A DNA stretch of 64,000 nucleotides from Channallabes apus (lineage: Eukaryota > Chordata > Actinopteri > Siluriformes > Clariidae). Position numbers and translations under genes: made by a program. Below, piece after piece: positions 1 to 10,042 of this stretch. The notes beneath the pieces are model-generated. The model ran no database searches. It was not told the DNA's origin and worked only from the letters and a program-made list of their open reading frames with translations. The first letter of the stretch is position 1. Every line of letters starts with the position of its first letter. The stretch covers positions 1,192,501-1,256,500 of the forward strand of contig CM060113.1 of assembly GCA_030522415.1 (NCBI GenBank), given 5' to 3'.

Positions 1-1255
1 AGCTGCTGTACTACACACATATGCAGTATGTCAGTATGCTCTCAATGGAGCATCGATAAAAAGACACCAGCAGTCTCTGGGAGATGTTGTTCTTCCTGAG
101 CATTCTCAGGAAATACAGCCTCTGCTTGGACTTTTTCAGCATCTCGGATGTGTTTACCCCCCAGCTCAGATCCTCCTCAACATGTACTCCCAGAAGGCGG
201 AAGTACGGAACCCTCTCCACACAGTCCCCGCTGATAAACAGTGGTGAAATGTCCATTTTTTCCCTCTTAAAATCTATGATGACCTAGAGGTGTTGAGGAG
301 CAGATTATTTTCTCCACACCAGGCTGTTAGCCGTTCCACCTCATACCTGTACGCAGACTCATCCCCCCCGAAGATGAGCCCAACTATTGTTGTGTCATCT
401 GCAAATTTGACAAGGGTGTTACTATGCTGGACAGGTGTACAGTCGTAAGTGTACAGGGTGTAGAGCAGGGGGCTCAAAACACAACCCTGTGGTGACCCGG
501 TGCTGAGGCTGATGGGCCGGCGATGTACAGTATATGGGCCCACTCGCACCCTCTGACTACGACCTCTGAAGCTCCTAATCTATAGGCAGATGGAATATGG
601 AAGCCCCAGGACCACTAGTTTGTCCATCAGTTTGTGGGGGAGGATGGTATTAAACACAGAGCTGTAATCCACAAAAAGTAGCCGCACGTAGCTTCCCAGG
701 TGCTCCAAATGGGTTAGCGCTGCCTGGAGAGCTGTTAATATGGCGTCCTCTGTGGATCTGTTCGCCCTGTATGCAAACTGGAGTGTGTCAAAATTTGGTG
801 GGAGGAATGAAATGATGTGACTCCGTACCAGCTTTTCGAAGCACTTCATCACCACAGGGGTGAGAGCAACTGGCCGGTAATCACTAAAACTGTTAATGTG
901 TAATTTTTTAGGCAAGGGGACTACAATAGAGGATTTTAGGCAGAGTGGAACAGTGGCCTGGGACAAGGACTGATTGAAAATCCTGGTGAGGACTCCAGCC
1001 AGCTGGTCAGCACAGTCCTTCAGCAAACTTCCAGAGATGCCATCCGGTCCTGCAGCCTTCCTGGTATTTTTGGACCACAGGGTACGCCTCACCTCCCACT
1101 CTTCTACTGTCCATGCTTCGTGAGCACCCGGTGTAAGTATGGGTGCACCTGGTTGATCTACCTCAAAACGGGCAAAGAAGTAGTTCAGTTTCTCTGCCAG
1201 CTCTGCTAGCTTTAACCTTTTAACTATTTCTACAAACTCGTCACCTATCAATGGG
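1..1255 (-). pseudogene. LINE-A reverse transcriptase fragment (jockey/CR1-group non-LTR retrotransposon)
   Basis: This is the reverse-transcriptase region of a non-LTR retrotransposon, read right to left in three pieces. Positions 1251-580 hold the RT start with RKAAGPDGISG, then [19 protein letters not shown] and FVDYSSVFNT. Positions 549-274 hold GSPQGCVLSPLLYTLYTYDC and the catalytic FADDTTIVGLI. Positions 256-11 hold the thumb region (GVHVEEDLSW, LVSFYRCSIESILTY). The pieces are joined by frameshifts near 560 and 265, so it is dead. Endonuclease and N-terminus are missing (5' truncation near 1255), and the copy runs off the left edge. The motif set resembles the Rex1-like/CR1 side of the jockey group; the clade is inference. 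Its relative LINE-X (24.7 and 62.2 kb) has GAPQGCVLSP and FADDTVVVGLI instead. Confidence 0.85.
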
Positions 1256-2077
1256 TACCAACACTAATATACTGTGTACATAATATATAATACCTTCACA
1301 TAGTGTAGTGACACCTCTACACTGTAAACTGGTTATTGTTACCCCAGGACTCGTATGCAATCAGCATCTTCCTATTTCAATGATAATAGCTAAATAGCAT
1401 TAGTTAATTCACTTTTATAATGCTGGTAAATGTTAACAGAAGGGAGCGTCGCATGGTTTAGAAAGAGAGAGGGAGAGGTAGAGAGCAAAAGAGAGAGAGG
1501 GAGAGAGAGAGAGAGGGAGGGAGGGAGAGAGCATTAAAGTGGAATTTATAAGAGAGAGCTTGGTTCAGTCCCAAACTCTAGAATTCATGGTTATATCTCA
1601 GGTATTATAAATATTATTTATTCCCTATTGAGAATTCTCCAAAAAGTTCCATTCATCATTTTCCCATCAAGACCGAACGCTCTGAACATTTTCCAAGAAC
1701 CTCAGAAACTCATTCTAGATGTAGTTACAGAGCCAGTGTGTTCTAACAGATCTACATACTGTACAAGTAAAAGAAAAGTTATTAACCTCACAGGTTCCCT
1801 GTTTCAGACCCAGTCATCTTAATTTTTAGATACCCTGAGAACCCCCCCCCCCCCACACACACACACACACAATACCTCTGCCTCTGTACACGGCTTGTAT
1901 TAACTTACTGTAGCCTTTAATGTAGTCTATCTATCTATCTATCTATCTTGCACAAACACCACAACCACACCACAAACTAAACAGATATATATACACACAT
2001 ACTGTATATACAGTATATAATTAATTACAGTCATAGTTGGTGATTAGTCACGATTAATAAAAAATTTAAAATGCTCA
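1256..2077. repeat. AT-rich spacer with simple repeats
   Basis: No gene is visible. The stretch holds an impure GA/GGGA tract (about 1463-1531), a C run joined to (CA)n (about 1843-1871), and six TCTA units (about 1925-1948). A 64-codon open frame at 1628-1822 has no recognisable features. Confidence 0.7.
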
Positions 2078-2088
2078 GATTTTCTTGT

Positions 2089-2429
2089 GGCGGCGCGGTG
2101 GTGTAGTGGTTAGCACTGTCGCCTTGCACCTCCAGGGTCTGGGTTCGATTCCCGTCTCTGTGTGCATGGAGTTTGCATGTTCTCCCCGTGCTTGGTGGGT
2201 TTCCTCCGGGTACTCCGGTTTCCTCCCACAGTCCAAAGATATGCAGATTAGGCTAATTGGCGTTCCCAAATTGACCATAGTGTGTGAATGAATGAGTGTG
2301 TGTGTGTGTGTGTGCTCTGCGATGGATTGGCACGCTGTCCAGGGTGTACCCTGCCTCATGCCCTGAGTCTCCTGGGACAGGCTCCAGGTCCCCGCGACCC
2401 TAAATACAGGATAAAGCGGTATAGAAGAT
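2089..2429 (+). mobile_element. V-SINE copy 1 with perfect 11-bp target-site duplication
   Basis: A tRNA-derived short interspersed element. The head carries an A-box-like GTGGTGTAGTGGTTAGCAC and the B box GGTTCGATTCC. The central domain (GGAGTTTGCATGTTCTCC, CACAGTCCAAAGATATGC) is the conserved core of V-SINEs such as DANA/HE1. The 3' part ends AAGCGGTATAGAAGAT. It is flanked by GATTTTCTTGT at 2078-2088 and again at 2430-2440. An exact 11-bp duplication shows target-primed insertion and suggests a young copy. Open frames crossing it are not genes. Confidence 0.93.
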
Positions 2430-2467
2430 GATTTTCTTGTAGTATAAATGTTTGAATAAAGAAATGC

Positions 2468-2560
2468 ACGACAAACCAGCGAGCCTCGAACCGGCATCCT
2501 CAGATCTGAGAAGCAACAACCCAGAGCCTTGGCCACCTGCGTCAACACTCACTGGGCAAC
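2468..2560 (-). mobile_element. tRNA-like SINE head fragment
   Basis: On the - strand there is an A-box-like GTGGCCAAGGCTCTGGG and a B-box-like GCCGGTTCGAGGC at tRNA-like spacing. No SINE body could be recognised. It may be a tRNA-derived SINE remnant or a decayed tRNA-like sequence. Confidence 0.4.
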
Positions 2561-2915
2561 ATGTGAAATGTATTCTTGTAAAAATAGTTTCCCTTGAGTG
2601 AAGGTCTTCCATCTACAGTAGAAGCTTTTTATAGTGAAACTTGCAGTTCAGCTCACCTGGTGATGTTTCCTCAGTTTTCTTATGATCCACATTAAATGTG
2701 ACGTTATCACATGCTGCAATCATGGGATGTCCTTAAGGTCAAACTTGGTAATATAATTAATTTGTGTAAAAAAATATTAATGCGATAACATTTCTAAATT
2801 TAACACATGCATTAATATTAATCTGCAATTTTATACATGTACTGTATATACTGTATATAAGAGATGAGATCACTGACTGGTACCATCCTGCTGCTGTTTC
2901 CTCAATATCATCATC

Positions 2916-2996
<81 letters not shown>

Positions 2997-3132
2997 GAAC
3001 AGGTGCATCAGCATTGACACTTGTTTCTGTAGCACTTTGTGTGAAAAACGTTTTTTTCAGCTTCTTTTGTCACTCTGGGAAAAAGTTGTTTACAGCTTCA
3101 TGTTTAGCTGACAATACACAACAGCACTTTAG

Positions 3133-3180
<48 letters not shown>

Positions 3181-3294
3181 TAGTTAATTGTGTTCACTTG
3201 TCTGTCTAATCCATGTAGCCCCTCATCACACCTCTTTCTCGCGTTGCTTTCTTTCTCGCTTCAACACAAATGAAACGTCAGGGAGGTCACGCAT

Positions 3295-3352
<58 letters not shown>

Positions 3353-3829
3353 ACACACACACATGCACGCACGCGCACAGAGTGGCTGAGGTTCCTAATT
3401 ACAAAGTTTCTGATGCACCCCAGTCTGCTGATGGTCTCACTTTTTTCTTGTTTATTTATAAATATCTCAGGAAACCAGATTCTGCTGCTGAAAGCAGTGA
3501 ACCCATAAATTGTTCTGTCACTCTCCTGCCACCTAGTGGGTATTGCACCAAACCCCTCCAATGGATCACATGACCCCTCCACATTCAGGCTAAGCCCTAC
3601 CTGGTTTTGTGGTCAAGCTGGCCACCAGGTGTTCCTTGGTGAGTTCTGCCCACAGGCCTGGCTCCAGGGGCAGTTACCGGGCAGGGTAACAGATGTTTAG
3701 GGGGGTGTAATAGATCATGTTTGTCTGGATCTTCACCCCAGACATGTTGACTTAACCTTCTGGGAAATCACTGCACCACACAATCCCTTGTTCCTCTCGT
3801 GTTCTCTGTCCTTTCACATATGACTATTC
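2561..3829. repeat. Microsatellite-rich spacer: (TG)n, (TG)n, (CA)n
   Basis: Three long dinucleotide arrays lie at about 2917-2993 (TG), 3134-3178 (TG) and 3295-3366 (CA). The first two are in the same sense and the third is inverted relative to them. Open frames over these arrays only encode Cys-Val or Thr-His runs. Nothing is recognised at 3370-3829, apart from ordinary mixed sequence before the DIRS remnant. Confidence 0.85.
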
Positions 3830-5290
3830 TAACGTGATTCAGGGCCATGAGGGAGGTTATGGGCCGATGCCGGAGATCGAGTGTGATCTCGTGAGACATC
3901 TGTCTCCGACTTCGGCGTCATCACTCAGGCCCCCAGTGCTCCCGTTCAGACCATGCCGTACATCTGCTAAGATCATTAGTACAGCTTATACGGCAGGGGG
4001 TCAGTCTGCATGCACACTATGAGTCTGCTGCAGGCATACCAGGCTCACCTCCTGCAGGAGCTGGACGGGGGAGAGGGAGTAGGCCCTGACGCAATTAAAC
4101 AGCTGCGTCGCGCCACCGATCTCTCCAGAAGGGCGTCTAAGGAGACCGCATGGTGCCTCGGTAGATTTATCAGATCAGATCAGTCCCAGGTGATGGAAGG
4201 TGAAGGCTCTCTTGGCGAAGAAGGCTATCGAAAGGATTCCTCAGTCCCAAAGAGAGTGCAGCTTTTACGGATGCGGGATGCGGCCTTAGCCCCACTTCGT
4301 CTGTCAGGTTTCAGAATTCTGAATTATATCGACGATTGGCTGACTCTTGCCCACTCTGCGGAAATGCGGAAATGGTGGCCAGTCATCAAGAATTAGTGCT
4401 GGGGTTATGGCTGAACGGCAAGAAGAGTGTGCTCACGCCTCCAGAGGAAGTCCGTTCCACGTAATTCGGGTTTCATCCAGTTGCATTCGGGCGCTGAGGG
4501 TATGGAAGGAGCCCGGGTTCCTGTCCCAAGGCCCTGTTCTGGGCGCCACGTGCCACCATGTGACACTGACAACAGACGCCTCACAAACAGGATGGGGAGC
4601 GATCTACAGGGGTCGCTCCGCACAGGACCTATGGAAGGAACATCAGCGCGACTGGCACATAAATGCTCTCAAAATGATGGCAGTCTGGTTAGCGTTGAAG
4701 TGTTTCTCTGCTGGGTCAGCCCCGTCCACTTTAAAAGTCTATGTGGCTGCCATTTCCGCATTCTGCTCTCCTGCAGGTGGAAGATCTCTGGGCCGTGCCC
4801 CACTAGCGTTTTCTCCGTGGCGCGTGGAGGTTAAGGCCTTCAGTTCACTCCAAGGTACTCTCATGGGACCTCACCCTGGAGGGTCTGTCTTGGGCTCTGT
4901 TTGAACCACTAACGGACAGTAACGAGAAGTGCGTGACACTGAAGACCCTCCTCCTCCTGGTAGGTGATCTTCCCCTTTGCCCCTGGGCTAGTCAAGGCAT
5001 TTCTACATGGATATATTCCCAAGGTCCCTACTAGAGTGACCAGGCCAGTGGTGCTCAAGGCCTTTAATCCTCCACCTTTCCTGAGGCTGGAACAGGAGAG
5101 GCTGAACCTGATCTGCCCGGTCAGAGCTCTCTGTCACTATGTTCATGCCTCCTCGGCTGGAGACGGTCTGACCAGCTATTCGTGTGCTTCGGTCCTCCAA
5201 AATGGGGCTCGCCAGCGACCAAGCATACACTCAGTAGAAGGATTGTGGAGGCCATCTCCATGGCTTTCTCATCCCATGGTGATGAGAAAG
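3830..5290 (+). pseudogene. DIRS1-like tyrosine-recombinase retrotransposon remnant
   Basis: Pieces of all DIRS1-type domains appear in the right order on the + strand but in shifting frames. A gag-like part (about 4010-4185) has LLQAYQAHLLQELDGGEG and QLRRATDLSRRASKETAW. An RT approach segment (about 4200-4260) is followed by the catalytic patch LSGFRILNYIDDWL (about 4306-4345). RNase H (about 4559-4705) has TLTTDASQTGWGAI and DWHINALKMMAVWLALK. The YR region starts with STLKVYVAAISAFCS (about 4717) and continues with GYIPKVPTRV (about 5014), CPVRALCHYVH (about 5119) and LSRRIVEAISMAFSSHG (about 5228). The catalytic C-terminus of the recombinase is missing, and large internal deletions have shortened an element normally several kb long. 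YIDD plus YR motifs separate it from LTR elements, which use a DDE integrase. Confidence 0.85.
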
Positions 5291-5312
5291 GATATTATAA
5301 GATTGAAATTAA

Positions 5313-5457
5313 TTAAAAATTCTAATTTTATTTGTCACATACAACAGTCATACACACTACGATATGCAGTGAAATGCTTAATTCTTCGCATATCCCAGCT
5401 TCTTGTTAGTAGGCAGGGGTCAGAGCACATGGTCAGCCATTTTACAGCGCCCTAGGG
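5313..5457 (-). mobile_element. SINE family S1 fragment sharing its tail with LINE-X
   Basis: Read on the - strand it runs from a GGGCGCTGTA-like stretch through an AGCTGGGATATGCGAAG-type segment to the tail CATTTCACTGCATATCG and TGTGACAAATAAAATT. The same tail ends LINE-X at 24712. The tRNA-like head is lost. It lies directly against the broken 3' end of the DIRS remnant. Confidence 0.7.
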
Positions 5458-5596
5458 TTAGACAGGGATGTCTGGGTTAGGGTTAATGGATGGATGAATG
5501 GATGGACAGATGGATGGATTGATATCTCTTTGATAGAAATCTTTGAGAGTTTAATGTATAATTACTGAAGTCCACAGTCTGTAATACTCCACCCAC

Positions 5597-5639
<43 letters not shown>

Positions 5640-5757
5640 GAGAAAAAAGAAAAAGAAGTATAGATTAGCTCAACTCTTTACATGGATATTCATATAAAAA
5701 TATCACTTTCGTCTCACCTTTCTTTACATTAGCACAGTACCATTTATAGATGGGTGC

Positions 5758-5796
<39 letters not shown>

Positions 5797-6127
5797 TTAT
5801 ATTATCAAGATAAGAAGTTGCTAAACTAAAACAAGAAAAAAACTCTATACTGTATGTAAATTAACCCATTGAACATATCTTCTGTTGTAATAATTCCTCA
5901 GTAGAGATCCGCGGATGTTCGTCAGCATTATTTGGTGGCTCAAAGGCGTAACACCACAACAACAGTGTTAACACAATATTAACGAGTAAGTCCTCATCAA
6001 ACATCACACACGCGATTCTGATTGGACGAGCCAATCACAGACGAGCTGACGTTCATGAAGCAAACAGACTTGACATTCTGAGTTAATGCTGCTCGTGTGG
6101 TTTTGATTTTGCCGTTGTTTGTTTTTC

Positions 6128-6184
<57 letters not shown>

Positions 6185-6323
6185 TTTGCTGTAGTGTTTT
6201 TCAATCATTGTATTTTTCACTTTGGAACAATCATATTTGTTCTTTGAGACATTTAACACACACACACACACACACAGTTTCCAAGGAGATAGAGTCGGCA
6301 TTATGATGAGGTACAACCAAGAC

Positions 6324-6373
<50 letters not shown>

Positions 6374-6712
6374 ACTAAATCTTCTTTTTCATCAAAGACA
6401 GGTATACTGTTCAGCTGATCTTATCTCTCTAACACTCTCACTCCTCCAGGAGTCTCATTAACAGCTGAACTCTTTACTGATTTTGTGCAGAAATCACATC
6501 TGTCTCAGACTTTGCACATCACGTCATTCACAGACGTCATTATTCTGTATAATCACGCTGCAACACGGCGATACTGCAAATTTCTGTCTGAATCTGTCTC
6601 TCTGTCCTTCTCTCCTTCGGTCTGTCTGTCTGTCTGTCTGTCCCCCTGTCTTTCTCATTGTCTGTCTCTTCACTTGTCTAGTCCTTTTAAAAATGTAAGT
6701 TTAAAATTATTG
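5458..6712. repeat. Spacer with GGAT, (AAT)n, (TG)n, (TTA)n, (CA)n and (TCTG)n repeats
   Basis: No gene is seen. Simple repeats: impure ATGGATGG (about 5487-5520), (AAT)n (about 5600-5638), (TG)n (about 5760-5791), (TTA)n (about 6130-6180), (CA)n (about 6257-6276), (TG)n (about 6325-6372) and TCTG units (about 6620-6650). Short open frames are repeat artefacts. Confidence 0.8.
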
Positions 6713-6950
6713 CTTGGCACTGGTGGCTCAGTGGTAGGTGTTTCGCCTGCCATGCGGACGGCCCGGGTTCGATTCCAGCCAGTGCCCACACCCCAGCCAC
6801 TGGATACAGTGCCGGTCCCAAGCCCGGATAAAATGGGAGGGTTGCGTCAGGAAGGGCATCCGGCGTAAAACCTGTGCCAAGTTGTAGTGCGGACTGGATA
6901 TTCCGCTGTGGCGACCCCTTGCCAGGAGCAGCCGAAAGACCAACAACAAC
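6713..6950 (+). mobile_element. tRNA-Gly(GCC)-derived SINE
   Basis: The first 71 bases (6716-6786) align by eye with tRNA-Gly(GCC). The acceptor halves GGCACTG and CAGTGCC pair perfectly, the A box is TGGCTCAGTGG, the anticodon GCC lies in CGCCTGCCATGCGG, and the B box is GGGTTCGATTCC. The SINE body follows (GTTGCGTCAGGAAGGGCATC, CCGCTGTGGCGACCCC) and ends in a CAA-repeat tail. The T-stem is mismatched, so a tRNA scanner might call it but it should not count as a functional tRNA. Its tail abuts the left end of the piggyBac-like element. Confidence 0.88.
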
Positions 6951-7565
6951 AACTAGAAGTGCAGAGCACCGGTCATTTGACCGCAAGGGGGAAAAATAAA
7001 AAAATACTTCACACTTGATCAAATTCCAGGACCCTCCTTTCATGACTTTCCCTAGATCTGTGAGCTTAATCACCCAGCATGCTTACATTTTCAAAATCGC
7101 ACCAGTAAAAGTCAGTATAGAGCTATTTTGCTCTTATTCACGTGAAATTGCTGACAGCTGCGCGGCGGCGTGACATTTCCTGCCTTTTCCAACCTGCGAT
7201 TCTCATTTCTCTCAGCAGATGGCGCAAGGGATCGCGCATACTACACCCTGAAAAATGCTGTTGTTTTTAACCCAGCTGCTGGGTAAATATAGGACTAACT
7301 AAATGCTGGGTTAATTTAACCCAGCAAGATGGGTTATTAGTTTAACCCAGCAAGATGGATTAAATATTCAACCCAAATGCTACGTCATATTTAACTATAA
7401 TGCTGGGTTAATTCTACCACATATATTGGTCAAATGTTCTACCTATATGTTTGGGGTTTGTTGGTTCATTTTAACTGGAAGGTTTGGTTAATTCTACCTC
7501 ACAAATAGGTTATTATTATTTTCATGTTTTACAGTTTTACATGTCTATTAAACATTTAAATTACT

Positions 7566-8270
7566 TTGATACACTGGTCTATTACAAAAAAAAACATACA
7601 TATATGCAATAAACAACATCCTATTACATGTTGCTATAGACAGGCTCTAAAAACTGCTAGGACTGAGCATCTTAGCCAACTGATAGCAAGAAACCAAAAC
7701 AATCCCAGGTTCTTATTTAGTACAGTGGCTCGCCTAACAAAACCTAAGATGCCCGCAGAGAGTATCCCATCACAGTTTAGAAGTGAAGACTTTATGGACT
7801 TCTTTAATGAAAACAATCAATAATATCAGGAAGAAAATAATGGAGGTTCAACCTCTAATAGTATCTCACGATCCAGTTCAGCCTATAGCTTCACATTTAG
7901 ATTTTCAGTGCTTTACAGGTATAGGACAGGAAGAGCTGTATAAACTCATCACCTCGGCTAAATCAACAACATGCCTGTTAGACCCAATCCCAACCAGATT
8001 TTTAAAGGAAGTGATGCTTACGGTTGGAGAGCCACTTCTAAACATTATTAATTCTTCATTACATCTAGGTCACGTCCCTAAACCTTTCAAGTTAGCAGTT
8101 ATTAAGCCGTTTCTTAAAAAATCTAATTTGTCATGACGTCGCCGTCACCCTTGGCTTGCTCATCAGAGAAATTTCATTCATTCGTCTCATTATTATTATC
8201 TGCACATTTTTCACACACATACACACTTCCAATTATTTTCTTTTCTATAATAATAATAATAATTATTATT

Positions 8271-8302
<32 letters not shown>

Positions 8303-10042
8303 TTATTATTATTATTATTATTTATTTTTTTTTTTTTTGTTAAATTTCTTTCATTTTTGTGAAGCTGCTTTGAGACAATGACCATTGTTAAAAGCGCTAT
8401 ATAAATAAAATTGAATTGAATTGAATTGAATTTGGATGTGAATGAAATAACAAATTACAGACTGATTTCAAACCTTCCGTTCATATCAAAAATACTAGAA
8501 AAAGTAGTATCAGCTCAAATTTGCACATTCTTGCAGGATAACATCATCCTTGAAGAATTTCAGTCAGGTTTCAGGCCCCATCATAGCACAGATACTGCAC
8601 TAGTTAAGATTACAAACGACTGGTTTTTAGCTTCAGACCAAGGCTGCATCTCATTGCTAGTCCTGCTCGATCTTAGTGCTGCATTCGACACTATAGATCA
8701 TAATATTCTCATAGATCGCTTACAAAATTATATAGGTATTCAGGGACAGGCATTAAAATGGTTTAGATCTTACCTGTCTGATCGCTACCATTTTGTAGAT
8801 CTAAATGGAGAACCGTCTGGTGTAATGCCAGTGAAATATGGGGTCCCACAAGGGTCAGTTTTAGGACCTCTGTTGTTCTCAATATACATGCTTCCCTTGG
8901 GTAACATCATTAGAAGACATGGGATTAGTTTCCATTGTTATGCTGATGATACCCAATTATATATCTCAACTAAACCAGACGAAATACCTAAGTTGTCTAG
9001 ATTAACTGAGTGTGTCCAGGACATAAAATATTGGATGACCAATAACTTTGTTTTATTAAATTCAGATAAGACAGAGATATTACTTATTGGCCCAAAAACC
9101 AGCACACAACAGCTTTCACAATTCAGCTTGCGCTTAGAAGGATGTACTGTTACTACCAGCTCAGCAGTAAAAGACCTGGGCGTAATATTAGACAGTAACT
9201 TGTCTTTTGAAAATCACATTTCAAATATCACAAAAACAGCCTTTTTCCATCTTCGAAATATTGCTAAACTTAGGAACATCTTATCCGTATCTGATGCAGA
9301 AAAACTAGTTCATGCATTCATGACCTCCAGACTGGACTATTGTAATGCATTACTAGGTGGTTGTCCTGCATCCTCAATAAACAAGCTTCAGTTAATCCAA
9401 AATGCAGCTGCCAGGGTTCTCACTAGATCCAGAAAATATGATCATATAACCCCAATATTAACATCCCTGCACTGGCTACCTGTTCAGTTTAGAATAAATT
9501 ACAAAATAGTATTACTTACATACAAGGCCTTAAATGGTTTAGCTCCCACATACCTAACCAGTCTTCTGATACGCTACAATCCACCACGCGCCTTAAGATC
9601 ACAAAACTCCGGACTTCTGGTAGTTCCCAGAATTTCAAAATCTACAAAAGGGGGCGGGGCATTTTCATATTTAGCTCCAAAGCTTTGGAATAGCCTTCCA
9701 GACAGTGTTCGGGGAGCAGACACGGTTTCTCAGTTCAAAAGTAGACTCAAGACGCATCTTTTTGGCATACACATAACTCATCCCATAATCTCATACTCCA
9801 GTACACCTATACCGAATGGCAACTACGCTAATTCTCCCCATCTGTTCTGTATTTCTCTACCCATCCCGAGGCATCGGGAGATTTTGCCAGCTTCAGTAGA
9901 CAAAGGCCGACCCTGCGAGGTTCCTGAGGCATCCAGAGAAGGACCAGCTCCAGCTGGATTCAGCTTTATGATGGTTGGAGCTACACATGCTGCTCCTGTG
10001 CTTCCAGTGATCCAGACCTCATCTGCCCTCTGCACCTACTGA
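7566..10042 (+). pseudogene. L2 ORF2 (reverse transcriptase) interrupted by a 304-bp insertion
   Basis: The protein is read in three segments. Positions 7566-7823 have ARNQNNPRFLFSTVARLT, the usual L2 segment before RT. Positions 7783-8130 end in LAVIKPFLKKSNL. Positions 8435-10042 continue with [65 protein letters not shown] and the catalytic [11 protein letters not shown] (about 8937-8969), then [13 protein letters not shown] and [20 protein letters not shown]. Two lesions are visible: a frameshift near 7800-7820 and the insertion at 8131-8434. The last segment stays open for over 530 codons with all RT motifs intact, so decay is slight. Confidence 0.9.
8131..8434 (+). mobile_element. L2 3'-UTR-only insertion nested inside the L2 RT gene
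   Basis: From about 8137 to 8428 this repeats the host L2's own 3' UTR (10230-10545): GTCGCCGTCACCCTTGGC, TTA runs, TTTGAGACAATGACCATTG, and TTGAA units. AATTTG stands just before it (8125-8130) and at its end (8429-8434). Removing 8131-8434 joins the reading frames exactly (SNL then DVNE). It is an extreme 5'-truncated L2 copy, dead on arrival. Confidence 0.9.

Noticed and set aside
4405..5230. - strand open frames over the DIRS remnant
   Set aside because: They are antisense shadows; all recognisable motifs are on the + strand.
6716..6786. Functional tRNA-Gly(GCC) gene
   Set aside because: The head is tRNA-like but the T-stem is mismatched, and it continues directly into a SINE body with a CAA tail.
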